From: a virus
Length of the DNA: 64,000 nt
IMG/VR virus record: IMGVR_UViG_3300045999_010887
Span: 16,655-80,654 of that record
Reading direction: 5' to 3' (one strand)
Under the pieces are notes generated by a model. The model was not told the DNA's origin. It was given only the letters and a program-made list of their open reading frames with translations, and did no database searches. This document shows positions 54,184-62,419 of this stretch, in pieces. Both the position numbers and the translations under genes were made by a program. Each line of letters starts with the position of its first letter. Position 1 is the first letter of the stretch.

Positions 54184-54639
54184 ATGGCAGATTCATCCGC
54201 TTTCGGTAACTTCTTTTCTTCTGCTTCTGGCATGGGTAACCCTATGACGCCTCAAGCGGGTGCTTACGAGCCATGGGAGCAAGATGTGCTCAATAAAATG
54301 AATCCTGACATTGCAGGCGCTATCCTTCTAAATCGCAAAAGAGAAGACGTTTATAACGACCCCAATCGTTTTGGGGAGCTTCTCAAGGTCATGAAAGAGT
54401 TTCGTGCAGAAGAAGCCGCTGGTGCAGCCAAGATCCAGGCTGAACGTGATAAGCGTGCATTCCAGTACAACTTAATGGCGAGTATTCCACAAACCATTAC
54501 GCAAATTGGAAGTAACTTAGCTCAGATGTCATACAACGCTCCACGGCTTCAAATCCTTGCTGGGATTCCTGATCAAATCCGTGCCGCCTATGGTTCTATG
54601 CCAGCAATTGATGTTCCTCGTACCAGGGGATTTAGTTAA
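54184..54639 (+). CDS. Virion-cluster protein, 151 residues
   Basis: MADSSAFGNFFSSASGMGNP, then EAAGAAKIQAERDKRAFQYN and SIPQTITQIGSNLAQMSYNA. Coiled coil followed by an amphipathic end. GAGGTATAAATC precedes ATG. Function unknown. Confidence 0.62.
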   Translation: MADSSAFGNFFSSASGMGNPMTPQAGAYEPWEQDVLNKMNPDIAGAILLNRKREDVYNDPNRFGELLKVMKEFRAEEAAGAAKIQAERDKRAFQYNLMASIPQTITQIGSNLAQMSYNAPRLQILAGIPDQIRAAYGSMPAIDVPRTRGFS

Positions 54640-54659
54640 CTCAAGGATATAATTACATC

Positions 54660-55187
54660 ATGGCCGGATTCGGTACTCCTCTTAGCAGTATTCCAAATAC
54701 TAGCTATCTAAATGCATCCTCTCCTGTTTCTTCTGCAGGCTTTACAGGATCTCCTACATCTTCATTTAAACCTACAGGTATGGATCCTCTTTCGATTGGT
54801 TTAGGTATTGCGGGTATCGGAGCATCTATCTTTGGCGCCTCCGCTCAAGAAAAAGCTGCTCAAAAACAGGCGGCCGCCACAGAAGAAGCGGCGAGAATTG
54901 CTGCAGCATCAACTGAAAAAGCAGCAAAATATGGATTACAAGCACAACTTGCTGGCAAGCTTGGTGGCTTTGGTCTTGACTATTTAACTGCTCGCTACGA
55001 AAGCGGTCCCGGTGCAGCTGCTTCGCGGATGAATGCCGCAAGAGATTTTACGCAACGCGTTAATCTTGAGGCTAATAACCCATCGGCTATTGCTTTACGT
55101 TCTGCACAGCGATATGAAGATCGTCTACGCAATGCATTTGGGCAAGACCCTGTTGGTTACGTGAACCCTCTTAATACGTTTGTTTAA
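54660..55187 (+). CDS. Internal virion-like protein with Ala-rich coiled coil, 175 residues
   Basis: Hydrophobic GLGIAGIGASIFGASAQEKA leads into Ala/Gln/Lys-rich helix (AQKQAAATEEAARIAAASTE). The order short hydrophobic segment then Ala-rich coiled coil resembles podovirus internal core proteins such as T7 gp14. AAGGA lies about 9 bases before ATG. Family membership is inferred. Confidence 0.62.
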   Translation: MAGFGTPLSSIPNTSYLNASSPVSSAGFTGSPTSSFKPTGMDPLSIGLGIAGIGASIFGASAQEKAAQKQAAATEEAARIAAASTEKAAKYGLQAQLAGKLGGFGLDYLTARYESGPGAAASRMNAARDFTQRVNLEANNPSAIALRSAQRYEDRLRNAFGQDPVGYVNPLNTFV

Positions 55188-55218
55188 TTTAAAATAAACA
55201 CATACCGGGATTAATACA

Positions 55219-55953
55219 ATGGCAAACAATAAATATTTTGACTATCTTTCACCGCGTCAATCTTACAGTGATTCGGAAATATCAGATCGTCTTGGAGCAC
55301 TAGAAGAAAAATTTGGAATGCGTCCAACAAGTCCGTTGTCTACTTTTTTTGCCGGTAGAACTTCTCAAGAAGAACCCAAGAAAAAAGAAGGATTAACAGG
55401 GTTGGCAAAACGCTTACGTAAGCTTGGCAATGTCGCTGTTGAAGATATCAAAGAAACGGATAAAAACATTACACAGTCTGCACCGGATTATGCGCGTTTT
55501 CTGGCAGGTCAAATTTCTCGGGGTGAGCGTAGTCCCCTAGAAGCTTCTGACGAATTCGTTAACTTTGGCTTGGCTTATGACGTCCCGGATGCGTTTAATA
55601 TTGCTACCCAACTAGGCAGCATGGCCCCTGGGACCAAGCCAACTGCATCCGTAGAAAAATATCGCCCTTTCCAGCAGTTTGCTGCACGTCAACTTGGATT
55701 GAATCGTTCAGAGGAAGATATGAAATCTATCGAACAAGCTGCGCTGTCTCTTGGTAAGACGTCGCCGGAAGAATTTAGTCAATTCTTGGGCCAAGCAATG
55801 CTTTCTTCTCCTGAGTATATTCGTAAAACGCCACTTGCATTTGCCGCTAATTTACCTTACGGCGGGCGTTACGGCGTTGGATATCAAACTCCAGAGGGTA
55901 CTTTCACGGGTACCTATCGGTTTAAACCTACATCAAGCGTAGATTACAGCTGA
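55219..55953 (+). CDS. Virion-cluster helical protein, 244 residues
   Basis: MANNKYFDYLSPRQSYSDSE, then KKEGLTGLAKRLRKLGNVAV and MKSIEQAALSLGKTSPEEFS, ending in beta-like GYQTPEGTFTGTYRFK. Mostly helical in the middle. No family recognised. Confidence 0.6.
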   Translation: MANNKYFDYLSPRQSYSDSEISDRLGALEEKFGMRPTSPLSTFFAGRTSQEEPKKKEGLTGLAKRLRKLGNVAVEDIKETDKNITQSAPDYARFLAGQISRGERSPLEASDEFVNFGLAYDVPDAFNIATQLGSMAPGTKPTASVEKYRPFQQFAARQLGLNRSEEDMKSIEQAALSLGKTSPEEFSQFLGQAMLSSPEYIRKTPLAFAANLPYGGRYGVGYQTPEGTFTGTYRFKPTSSVDYS

Positions 55954-55993
55954 TTCCTTCTTTTATACTTAGTAATAACAGTTAAGAGTAGCC

Positions 55994-57226
55994 ATGGCAA
56001 CAACACCTGATTACAGTGCACTTGAGAATTTTCTTTTAGAGTCTGCGCGACGTGGTGTACAGCTTTCAGGTGCCCCAAAACGTGAGCTAACTAAAGCTTT
56101 ATCAGGTAAGGATGGCAAGATTACCTTGGCCTCCCTGAGGGGAGGGAAGGATACATTTAAGAAAGCAGGTGGAACCGATTATTTAGCCACCATTGGACGT
56201 ACTTATGGCTCTGGTCAGTTAAGTAAAGAAGTAAAAGAGAAGTTAAAAGAAAAAGGATTTGCAGAAGATAGCGGATATTACGTTAAGCCTGGACAGATTA
56301 CAGGAGCAACTGTACAAAAAGCAGTCACCGCTGGTTTTGGCGAAGAAGATCTTCGTTCTCTTTTGGCGGATAAATATGCCCAGAGTCAATTAGATAGCGA
56401 GATTGCCAAGTTTATGGGCCAAGGAAATTACAATCTTGATCCTTCAACTGGTCGTTGGAAGCAGAAAGAAACAGTCGATATTTTTTCAGGTATTCCAGGG
56501 GATGTAGCCTCAGGTATTCCAGGGGATGTAGCCTCAGGTATTCCAGGTAACATAGTTTCTTCTGGTATTTATGCAGGCATTAATCCAGATACTGCTTCTG
56601 GAGTTACACCTACAGAGATTGACTACACAATGATCATGGATCCGCTGAAGCTTCAGGCACGTTCTGGTGAACGCCTGGGCCTTCTGCAGGCAAGCTTGAA
56701 TGAGCAACTGGGCCGCATGGAAACAGAATCAGCGAAGGCCTTGGAACGCATGCGTTCTTCAACTGCTCTTCAACAAGGACAACTGCAAGCCGGACTTGGT
56801 TCTTACTTGGGACGTTTAGAGGCAGGTTCCGCACAAAACCTTGGTCGCATGCGTGCAGCCTCTGAATTGCAGCAAGGACGCCTCCAGGCTGGCCTTGGTT
56901 CTTATCTTGGACGCCTGGAAGCAGGTTCTTCACAAGCACAAGCGCGGCGTCAAAGTGCATTGTCCGAACAGTTAGCACGAATGGAGACAGGCTCCGCACA
57001 AAATCTGGAACGGATGCGTACAGGCTCTGCCGAACGCCTGGGACGACTGCAATCACAAACTCAAAAGGATCTTGCTCGTTCGCAGCAGGCTACAGAGCTA
57101 TTAGGTCAGAAGATGGGTTATGGCACCGAGTATGATATTGCTAAAGTTAATCGTCTGGCAGGATTGCAACAAGCCAGAATTCAACAGGCCAGTAATCTTT
57201 ACAACCTCATCCCATCTGCCTTTTAA
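55994..57226 (+). CDS. Virion-cluster protein with long helical repeats, 410 residues
   Basis: Residues about 220-385 contain repeated Arg/Glu/Ala helices (LGRMETESAKALERMRSSTA, LQAGLGSYLGRLEAGSAQNL, LGRMRAASELQQGRLQAGLG). These suggest a rod-like structural or connector protein. Residues about 163-185 hold a tandem peptide SGIPGDVA from the 24-base DNA repeat at 56486. Function unknown. Confidence 0.65.
   Translation: MATTPDYSALENFLLESARRGVQLSGAPKRELTKALSGKDGKITLASLRGGKDTFKKAGGTDYLATIGRTYGSGQLSKEVKEKLKEKGFAEDSGYYVKPGQITGATVQKAVTAGFGEEDLRSLLADKYAQSQLDSEIAKFMGQGNYNLDPSTGRWKQKETVDIFSGIPGDVASGIPGDVASGIPGNIVSSGIYAGINPDTASGVTPTEIDYTMIMDPLKLQARSGERLGLLQASLNEQLGRMETESAKALERMRSSTALQQGQLQAGLGSYLGRLEAGSAQNLGRMRAASELQQGRLQAGLGSYLGRLEAGSSQAQARRQSALSEQLARMETGSAQNLERMRTGSAERLGRLQSQTQKDLARSQQATELLGQKMGYGTEYDIAKVNRLAGLQQARIQQASNLYNLIPSAF
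56486..56547 (+). repeat. 24-base in-frame tandem repeat
   Basis: Unit TCAGGTATTCCAGGGGATGT + AGCC occurs twice perfectly (56486-56533) and a third time in part (to 56547), coding SGIPGDVA each time. IPGDV also appears in 61873-62376. Confidence 0.85.
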
Positions 57227-57259
57227 CCGTTACTGATATAATTAATTTTAGTAAATAAC

Positions 57260-57409
57260 ATGGATTTTGATTCTTCCGTTGTAAAGTCTGAAACTCCTTC
57301 AGATTCTACTTTTGATGTTCAAGGTTTTAAAAATCTATTGGAAACTTTGAAAAAATCTAAAGAGCAACGCGAAAATAAAGCAAAACCTTTATACGAATCG
57401 GAGGCATAA
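57260..57409 (+). CDS. Small acidic protein, 49 residues
   Basis: MDFDSSVVKSETPSDSTFDV, then QGFKNLLETLKKSKEQRENK, ending YESEA. It fills the gap before the Gly-rich protein and its last codons contain that gene's GGAGG. Function unknown. Confidence 0.55.
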   Translation: MDFDSSVVKSETPSDSTFDVQGFKNLLETLKKSKEQRENKAKPLYESEA

Positions 57410-57413
57410 GAAA

Positions 57414-59063
57414 ATGGCAAAAGGTGGTGGCGGCGGAAAAGGCGGCGGTGGCGGTGGTGCAGCAGGCGGCGGTGGAAAAGGCGGCGGTGGAGGTGCAGCA
57501 GCAGGTGGTGGCGGCGCAGCAGCTAGCGGCGGTGGAGGTTCTAAAGGTGGTGGCGGCGGTGCCAAAAGCGGCGGCCAGGGACAAGGTGGTGGTGGCGCTC
57601 AAGGAGGACAAGGACAAGGTGGCGGCGGTCGTCAAGGTGGGCAAGGAGGGCAAGCAGGAGGAGGTGGCAACCGCCAAAGTGGAGGCGGTGGTCAAGTAAC
57701 AGGTGGTGGCGGTCGTCAAGGTGGGCAAGTTGCAGCTACGACTCCTGTATCACCTACGCCATTTGCTGCCACTACTGCTTTCAATAAACCTACGCAACAA
57801 TCTGTTGATCGCGTAAAAGCTGTTAACGTTTCCAATAAATATCAAGAAACTAAAAAAGATAAAAATCCTGTTGCAACTGAAAAAGACAACAGACCTTCAA
57901 GGGCAACTGGTTCTATTACACGAGCCGGCTCTAGCGTATTTCCCACAAGACGTACTGAGCAACCACAAAAACCTTCTAATCAAGGTCGCGTTAAAGACTT
58001 GACGACTAAAGCAAAAGATTTAATTTCTAGTGCTGCAGGCGATAAGATTGCGGATGTTGATAAATTCAAAGGCATCCTTGGAAAGTTAAAAGGGCTGGGA
58101 GCAGAGGATAAAATTGCCGCTTTACGTGAACAGAAAAAAGGAGCTGCTCAAGGTAAAGCATCACCGTACTCTTCTTTTAAAATCGAAGAAGCCACTGTTG
58201 TTCCTGGACAACCGCCTTTTGCCCCTGCAAAACCAACAACTCCTACCGCTCAAATAACCTCTTCAGGTCTTGATGAAATCAACGCACGTCTTAATGAACT
58301 TACTTCCTCTTTGGGACAATTTAAGCCCGGGATTACGCAAGATGAATTAGAAAAGATTCTTTCTCAACGAGATGCTGCGAAACCCACTCCAACAACAACG
58401 CCAACAACCACGCCTACACAAACAACCACTAGTACGCCTAGCTGGGAAACCAAATACCAACAAACTCTTGAAAATTGGGGCAAGAGTTTTACAAACAGCA
58501 TGACAAATTGGCAAAATCAATATACTCAAGACCGTAACCGAGCCCAAGAAGACATTAATAAAAATATGTCGCAATGGCAGCAAGGCTTAACGCAAGATCT
58601 TGCTGAATGGCAAAAAGCATACGGCGAGGATCAAGGCAAGGCGCAACAGAGCATTCAAGAAGATCTAGCCAAATGGCAAGAGAGTTTTGGTGGTGATTTC
58701 AAAGATTGGCAGCAAAGTATCTCTGGGGATATCTCGCAGTGGCAACAAAACATTGCGGGTGACCTGGAGGACTGGCGCGCTCAATACGAAGGAGATCGCC
58801 AAAAATGGGAAGACTTATACACTCAAGATAAGGCAGCGACGGAACAAAAGTATCAAAATGATTTGAATACATGGCTTGCCGAATATCGTGCGGAGCAATC
58901 TAAACGAGATCAGGATTACCAGGCTATGATGACGGATGCTTCTTCTCAGGCTGGTGCATTTGAACCTGACCTTTTCCGTAATCTTCTGAGCGAACTAGAA
59001 ACATCTAAACTTCGTCAAAAACAGTGGGGTGAACGTGCCGCAAGACAAGCTTATTCCTTCTAA
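57414..59063 (+). CDS. Gly-rich protein with C-terminal Trp-periodic helix, 549 residues
   Basis: Residues 1-105 are almost pure Gly with Ala/Lys/Gln/Ser (AKGGGGGKGGGGGGAAGGGG). A mixed linker includes a small helical domain (IADVDKFKGILGKLKGLGAE). Residues about 345-500 are a long helix with Trp at near-regular spacing (TNWQNQYTQDRNRAQEDINK, SQWQQGLTQDLAEWQKAYGE, SQWQQNIAGDLEDWRAQYEG). The periodic Trp/Asp pattern suggests a fibrous multimer. Perfect GGAGG site. Probably a virion filament or internal protein. Confidence 0.7.
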   Translation: MAKGGGGGKGGGGGGAAGGGGKGGGGGAAAGGGGAAASGGGGSKGGGGGAKSGGQGQGGGGAQGGQGQGGGGRQGGQGGQAGGGGNRQSGGGGQVTGGGGRQGGQVAATTPVSPTPFAATTAFNKPTQQSVDRVKAVNVSNKYQETKKDKNPVATEKDNRPSRATGSITRAGSSVFPTRRTEQPQKPSNQGRVKDLTTKAKDLISSAAGDKIADVDKFKGILGKLKGLGAEDKIAALREQKKGAAQGKASPYSSFKIEEATVVPGQPPFAPAKPTTPTAQITSSGLDEINARLNELTSSLGQFKPGITQDELEKILSQRDAAKPTPTTTPTTTPTQTTTSTPSWETKYQQTLENWGKSFTNSMTNWQNQYTQDRNRAQEDINKNMSQWQQGLTQDLAEWQKAYGEDQGKAQQSIQEDLAKWQESFGGDFKDWQQSISGDISQWQQNIAGDLEDWRAQYEGDRQKWEDLYTQDKAATEQKYQNDLNTWLAEYRAEQSKRDQDYQAMMTDASSQAGAFEPDLFRNLLSELETSKLRQKQWGERAARQAYSF

Positions 59064-59586
59064 GCAAACCACCAAACAAAGCTATAGCATTGATGTTAAT
59101 AGTTTTGAAGAATGGTTCCTTGAACAGCCTAACGCTGTTCAAGAATCTTTTCATGCATTTTCTTCTGAAAATTATTCCTTTATTGAATGTTTTCTATACG
59201 CGAGATTCCTTGGTTACGTAGGGAGTATTATTTCGTGTGAAGCATGGATCAAGCAGCAGTACCCAAAGCCTGATCATAGAAAAATGCTTCTTATGGAAAT
59301 TGAAGAAATGCGTGAAGACATCCGCAAACTTCGAGACGATATCGAAAATTGCGCTGTTAAACGCGATGCAGGTGTCGCCCGCATTGCGGCAATGGAAAAA
59401 GAATTGAGGGGTACGATCAATCAGGTTGAACAGTACACTTCCATGAAAGATCGCAAAGGCTTGCTGATGGCTGGTGCCGATAGAGCCATTCGTGAGTTAA
59501 TGTTTATTTTCAAGGACGATCCTGTTGAGACTCCCCTACATGAAGCAAGCATGAGCGTATGGGCTCGAATGCAGCTCGAAGAATAA
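59029..59586 (+). CDS. Candidate terminase small subunit or packaging accessory, 185 residues
   Basis: Starts at GTG 59029 inside the previous gene. N-terminal domain (FEEWFLEQPNAVQESFHAFS, ECFLYARFLGYVGSIISCEA), then coiled coil MREDIRKLRDDIENCAVKRD and a helical end SMKDRKGLLMAGADRAIREL. Its place 225 bases before TerL and its coiled coil fit TerS, but no HTH is obvious. Confidence 0.5.
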   Translation: MNVPQDKLIPSKQTTKQSYSIDVNSFEEWFLEQPNAVQESFHAFSSENYSFIECFLYARFLGYVGSIISCEAWIKQQYPKPDHRKMLLMEIEEMREDIRKLRDDIENCAVKRDAGVARIAAMEKELRGTINQVEQYTSMKDRKGLLMAGADRAIRELMFIFKDDPVETPLHEASMSVWARMQLEE

Positions 59587-59616
59587 CCAAACGTTAAAAT
59601 AAAGAAAACATTTGTT

Positions 59617-59769
59617 ATGGCCAAAGGTAAGATGCCCCCTCAGCTTCTTGAGCACTTCAAGAAGAAAGAAGCGAAAAAAGAAGATGGCACAGAGATGAGC
59701 GACAAGGAAAAACGGCGTGCCGCTTTAGATAAGGCTCGTCAATACCAAAACAAAAAACGTAAAGAATAA
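59617..59769 (+). CDS. Basic 50-residue protein before TerL
   Basis: MAKGKMPPQLLEHFKKKEAK, then DGTEMSDKEKRRAALDKARQ, ending YQNKKRKE. Lys/Arg-rich and helical, likely nucleic-acid-binding. It sits between the TerS candidate and TerL. Confidence 0.58.
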   Translation: MAKGKMPPQLLEHFKKKEAKKEDGTEMSDKEKRRAALDKARQYQNKKRKE

Positions 59770-59810
59770 GAGGATTGAGTTAGTATTCAGTAACTGACTG
59801 GATAGTATCC

Positions 59811-61337
59811 GTGCCTTCTTATCTTCATCTGGCTTATCGTAGAAATGCGCGTGCCGCCTCGAAAAACTATGCGATTAAGCCACATAAAGATATTGACTCC
59901 CTCAAAAGAGCGCGGGAAGATTTTGGATATTTTTGTGAGTATGTAGCGGACAAACCTCCTGCTCAGCACCACAAAGATTGGCATCGTCACTTTGTCACAG
60001 AAGAAAATAGCAGTTGCCTACTTCGTATTGCTGGTCCCAACGTTGACCTTCTTGCTCCACGGGGCTCAGCCAAAAGCACAGTCCTTGGCTTGTTAACCGC
60101 CTGGGCCATAGGTATTCACACGCAAGCCAAACGTCCCCTGCAGATTCTTTATCTGTCTTACACGGTTGATATTGCTCGCTCCAAGTCGGCAACCATTAAG
60201 CGAATTATTGAAAGCAAACGATATCAAGAAGTTTTTCCAGAGGTGCGCCTCTTAAAGAACGTGACTAGTAATGAGTACTGGTCCATTGATCACAAGTTTG
60301 CAGGCATTGATGTCACGGGTGATGAGCAATTTACACTCTGCGCTGCAGGTTTGAAAGGTTCTGTGACTTCCAAGCGTTCTCATCTTGTGATGATTGATGA
60401 CGCTATCAAGTCTGCCGCTGACATCTCCAACCCTGACATCAGGAAAATGATGCAGGATAACTGGAACGCAGTGATTGCTCCCACCATGTTTGAAGGTGGC
60501 CGTGCCATCTGCCTTGGTACGCGCTTTCGCCATGATGACATTCATGCCACAACATTCAACGAGCAAAACAACTGGACTCAGATTGTTCTTTCCGCAATTC
60601 AGAACGATGTTAAAACGGGAGATGAAATCTCGTACTGGCCCGAGATGTGGTCACTCGACTACCTAAAGGAAAAGAAACGGCAAGCACCTATTGCTTTTTC
60701 GTTCCAGTACATGAATCAAATTATCAGGCAGAACGAGTTATCACTTGCGCCTGAACTGATTGTTAAAGCAGAGATCTCAACAGAGTTTGACACCCTTGGT
60801 GTTGGAGTTGATCTTTCCGCTGGAACTAAAGAAAAAAATGATTACACGGTGATGGTACTGGGCGGCCGCATTGGTGATCGAATCCATATCATTGATTATC
60901 GGCGCCTGCGCGTAATGGGGAACCTTGAAAAACTAGACGCGCTTAAAGAGTTACTTAATGATTGGTCAATCCTTGGCAAGGATGCAAACAACAATTATTT
61001 CCCAACCTATTCAACATGTGACATTTGGAGCGAAGCAGTGCAGTACCAGGCATCTCTTGAAGCTGACTTTAAACGTGTTTGTTTAAATCAAGAGAGTCTT
61101 TACAATTTGATTTGGCATCCTGTAAAAGGATTCCGTGCTGATAAACTGGCACGTTTCCGTGGAATCATGGGTATGTTTGAAGATCGAAAGATTATCTTCA
61201 ATCGTTATCGTAATTTCACAAATATGTTTGAAGAGCTGACTAATTTTGGGGTAAGCAGTCATGACGATTGTGTCGATGCTCTCGTCTGGCTTGTGACTGG
61301 ATTAGCAAGAAAAGGACAGTTGCAAGTTGATTACTAA
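59811..61337 (+). CDS. terL: Terminase large subunit
   Basis: 508 residues from GTG. ATPase: Walker A LAPRGSAKSTVLGLLTAW (about 83-100) and Walker B HLVMIDDAI (about 193-201). Nuclease: VGVDLSAGTKEKNDYTVMVL (about 337-356) with the first Asp and DDCVDALVWLV near the C-terminus. It cuts and pumps DNA into the procapsid. Length and motif order are normal. A + strand run continues to the portal. Confidence 0.93.
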   Translation: MPSYLHLAYRRNARAASKNYAIKPHKDIDSLKRAREDFGYFCEYVADKPPAQHHKDWHRHFVTEENSSCLLRIAGPNVDLLAPRGSAKSTVLGLLTAWAIGIHTQAKRPLQILYLSYTVDIARSKSATIKRIIESKRYQEVFPEVRLLKNVTSNEYWSIDHKFAGIDVTGDEQFTLCAAGLKGSVTSKRSHLVMIDDAIKSAADISNPDIRKMMQDNWNAVIAPTMFEGGRAICLGTRFRHDDIHATTFNEQNNWTQIVLSAIQNDVKTGDEISYWPEMWSLDYLKEKKRQAPIAFSFQYMNQIIRQNELSLAPELIVKAEISTEFDTLGVGVDLSAGTKEKNDYTVMVLGGRIGDRIHIIDYRRLRVMGNLEKLDALKELLNDWSILGKDANNNYFPTYSTCDIWSEAVQYQASLEADFKRVCLNQESLYNLIWHPVKGFRADKLARFRGIMGMFEDRKIIFNRYRNFTNMFEELTNFGVSSHDDCVDALVWLVTGLARKGQLQVDY

Positions 61338-61368
61338 ACTTAGAATTATAAAAAATACAATTTAGGCT

Positions 61369-61665
61369 GTGGGTCCGGAATATATTGCCATCGGCTTAAC
61401 TGCCGTTGTATCAGCTGTTACTGGTGGTAGCTGGGTCGCTGGTAAAATCCTTGGCCGCCAGAACGATCAGATTCAGCAAGCCTTTAATTACATTGGATCA
61501 CAAAAACGCAGGATTGATGTTTTGGAAGAAGATCTGAAGCGGATGCCTCTTGAGTACGTTCTTAAGGTTGATTTCTTGAGGGAGATCCAGCAAATGCATG
61601 ATAACTTTAATCAGATCAACGCTAAGCTTGATAAGCTAGTTGAGAAACTGCTTGAAGCCAAATGA
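61369..61665 (+). CDS. Small membrane protein with coiled coil (holin or spanin-like candidate)
   Basis: 98 residues from GTG 61369. Hydrophobic start YIAIGLTAVVSAVTGGSWVA then a coiled coil (QIQQAFNYIGSQKRRIDVLE, FLREIQQMHDNFNQINAKLD). N-terminal anchor plus coiled coil suits a holin-like or virion membrane role. Cognate to the leaderless endolysin only by inference. Confidence 0.6.
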   Translation: MGPEYIAIGLTAVVSAVTGGSWVAGKILGRQNDQIQQAFNYIGSQKRRIDVLEEDLKRMPLEYVLKVDFLREIQQMHDNFNQINAKLDKLVEKLLEAK

Positions 61666-61847
61666 GAAGCTACGTTCTTGAAGTAGAAGAAGACGAGAAC
61701 GGAGAACAGTTTATTACTTTCCCCGAAGAAATTATCGAAGAGCTTGGCTGGCAAGAAGGTGATATTCTCAATTGGGATGTACGTGGAGATGGCATTGTTC
61801 TTTCAAAAGTTCACGACGCATCCGGCTACGAAGTTATAGAGGAGTAG
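61662..61847 (+). CDS. AbrB/SpoVT-like swapped-hairpin protein, 61 residues
   Basis: MRSYVLEVEEDENGEQFITF, then PEEIIEELGWQEGDILNWDV and DGIVLSKV. The LPxEi.eelGw.eGD pattern is that of AbrB/MazE N-terminal domains, which bind DNA as dimers. Common as a single gene in phages near terminase/portal. ATGA overlap at the front. Confidence 0.75.
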   Translation: MRSYVLEVEEDENGEQFITFPEEIIEELGWQEGDILNWDVRGDGIVLSKVHDASGYEVIEE

Positions 61848-61872
61848 AATAAACAAATTGACGGTTAAATAA

Positions 61873-62376
61873 ATGCGTATCACAGGTGGCATACCCGTAG
61901 GTGGGAATTTGGGTTACGTTGCAGAAAGCAATCCACTCCTGGATCCTCGTTTTAAGATCCAAGGAGGAGAACCCTGGAACAAAACCCCTCTTTTACCTGG
62001 TAAAGATACAGAACGATATGAACAACAGCAATTTAATATTCCGTTACAACCGCAATTACCTGCTGCAGGAATCGGCAATGTTGGAGGCGTCCTTTTTGCA
62101 CAAGCCCAGCCCAAAAGAACCTTAAAAGAACTTATTGGTAATCGTGAAGGAGTTGTGAGCGATATTCCAGGAGATGTACGCATTCGCCAAGATACTCAAT
62201 TCTTGCCATACAATCCTGGTAATTATGCACAAAATAGTAAGCAAAATCCGTTGCGCGGAAACAGTTGGATTGGTCCCTTTGATCCAAGAGGGTATGTAGG
62301 TCCAGGAATTGCGCCTTACTTTGGAAACCTCCAAGGCCCAGGATTTTATGGTGAAATGGGTACAGGCGCAATTTAA
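61873..62376 (+). CDS. Gly/Pro-rich virion protein, 167 residues
   Basis: MRITGGIPVGGNLGYVAESN, then PLQPQLPAAGIGNVGGVLFA and WIGPFDPRGYVGPGIAPYFG. Extended and Gly/Pro-rich, containing SDIPGDVRI, similar to the repeat peptide in 55994-57226. Perhaps a head or decoration protein. Function unknown. Confidence 0.58.
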   Translation: MRITGGIPVGGNLGYVAESNPLLDPRFKIQGGEPWNKTPLLPGKDTERYEQQQFNIPLQPQLPAAGIGNVGGVLFAQAQPKRTLKELIGNREGVVSDIPGDVRIRQDTQFLPYNPGNYAQNSKQNPLRGNSWIGPFDPRGYVGPGIAPYFGNLQGPGFYGEMGTGAI

Positions 62377-62419
62377 TCCTTTTAAAATGCTAGTATTTAA
62401 TTAACGCATAGGATAAATA

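Noticed and set aside
13408-57244. GATATAATTA box as a late promoter (13408, 54646, 57235)
   Set aside because: Distance to the next ATG is 22, 5 and 16 bases, which is inconsistent. One copy doubles as a ribosome site, so this is probably AT-rich chance.
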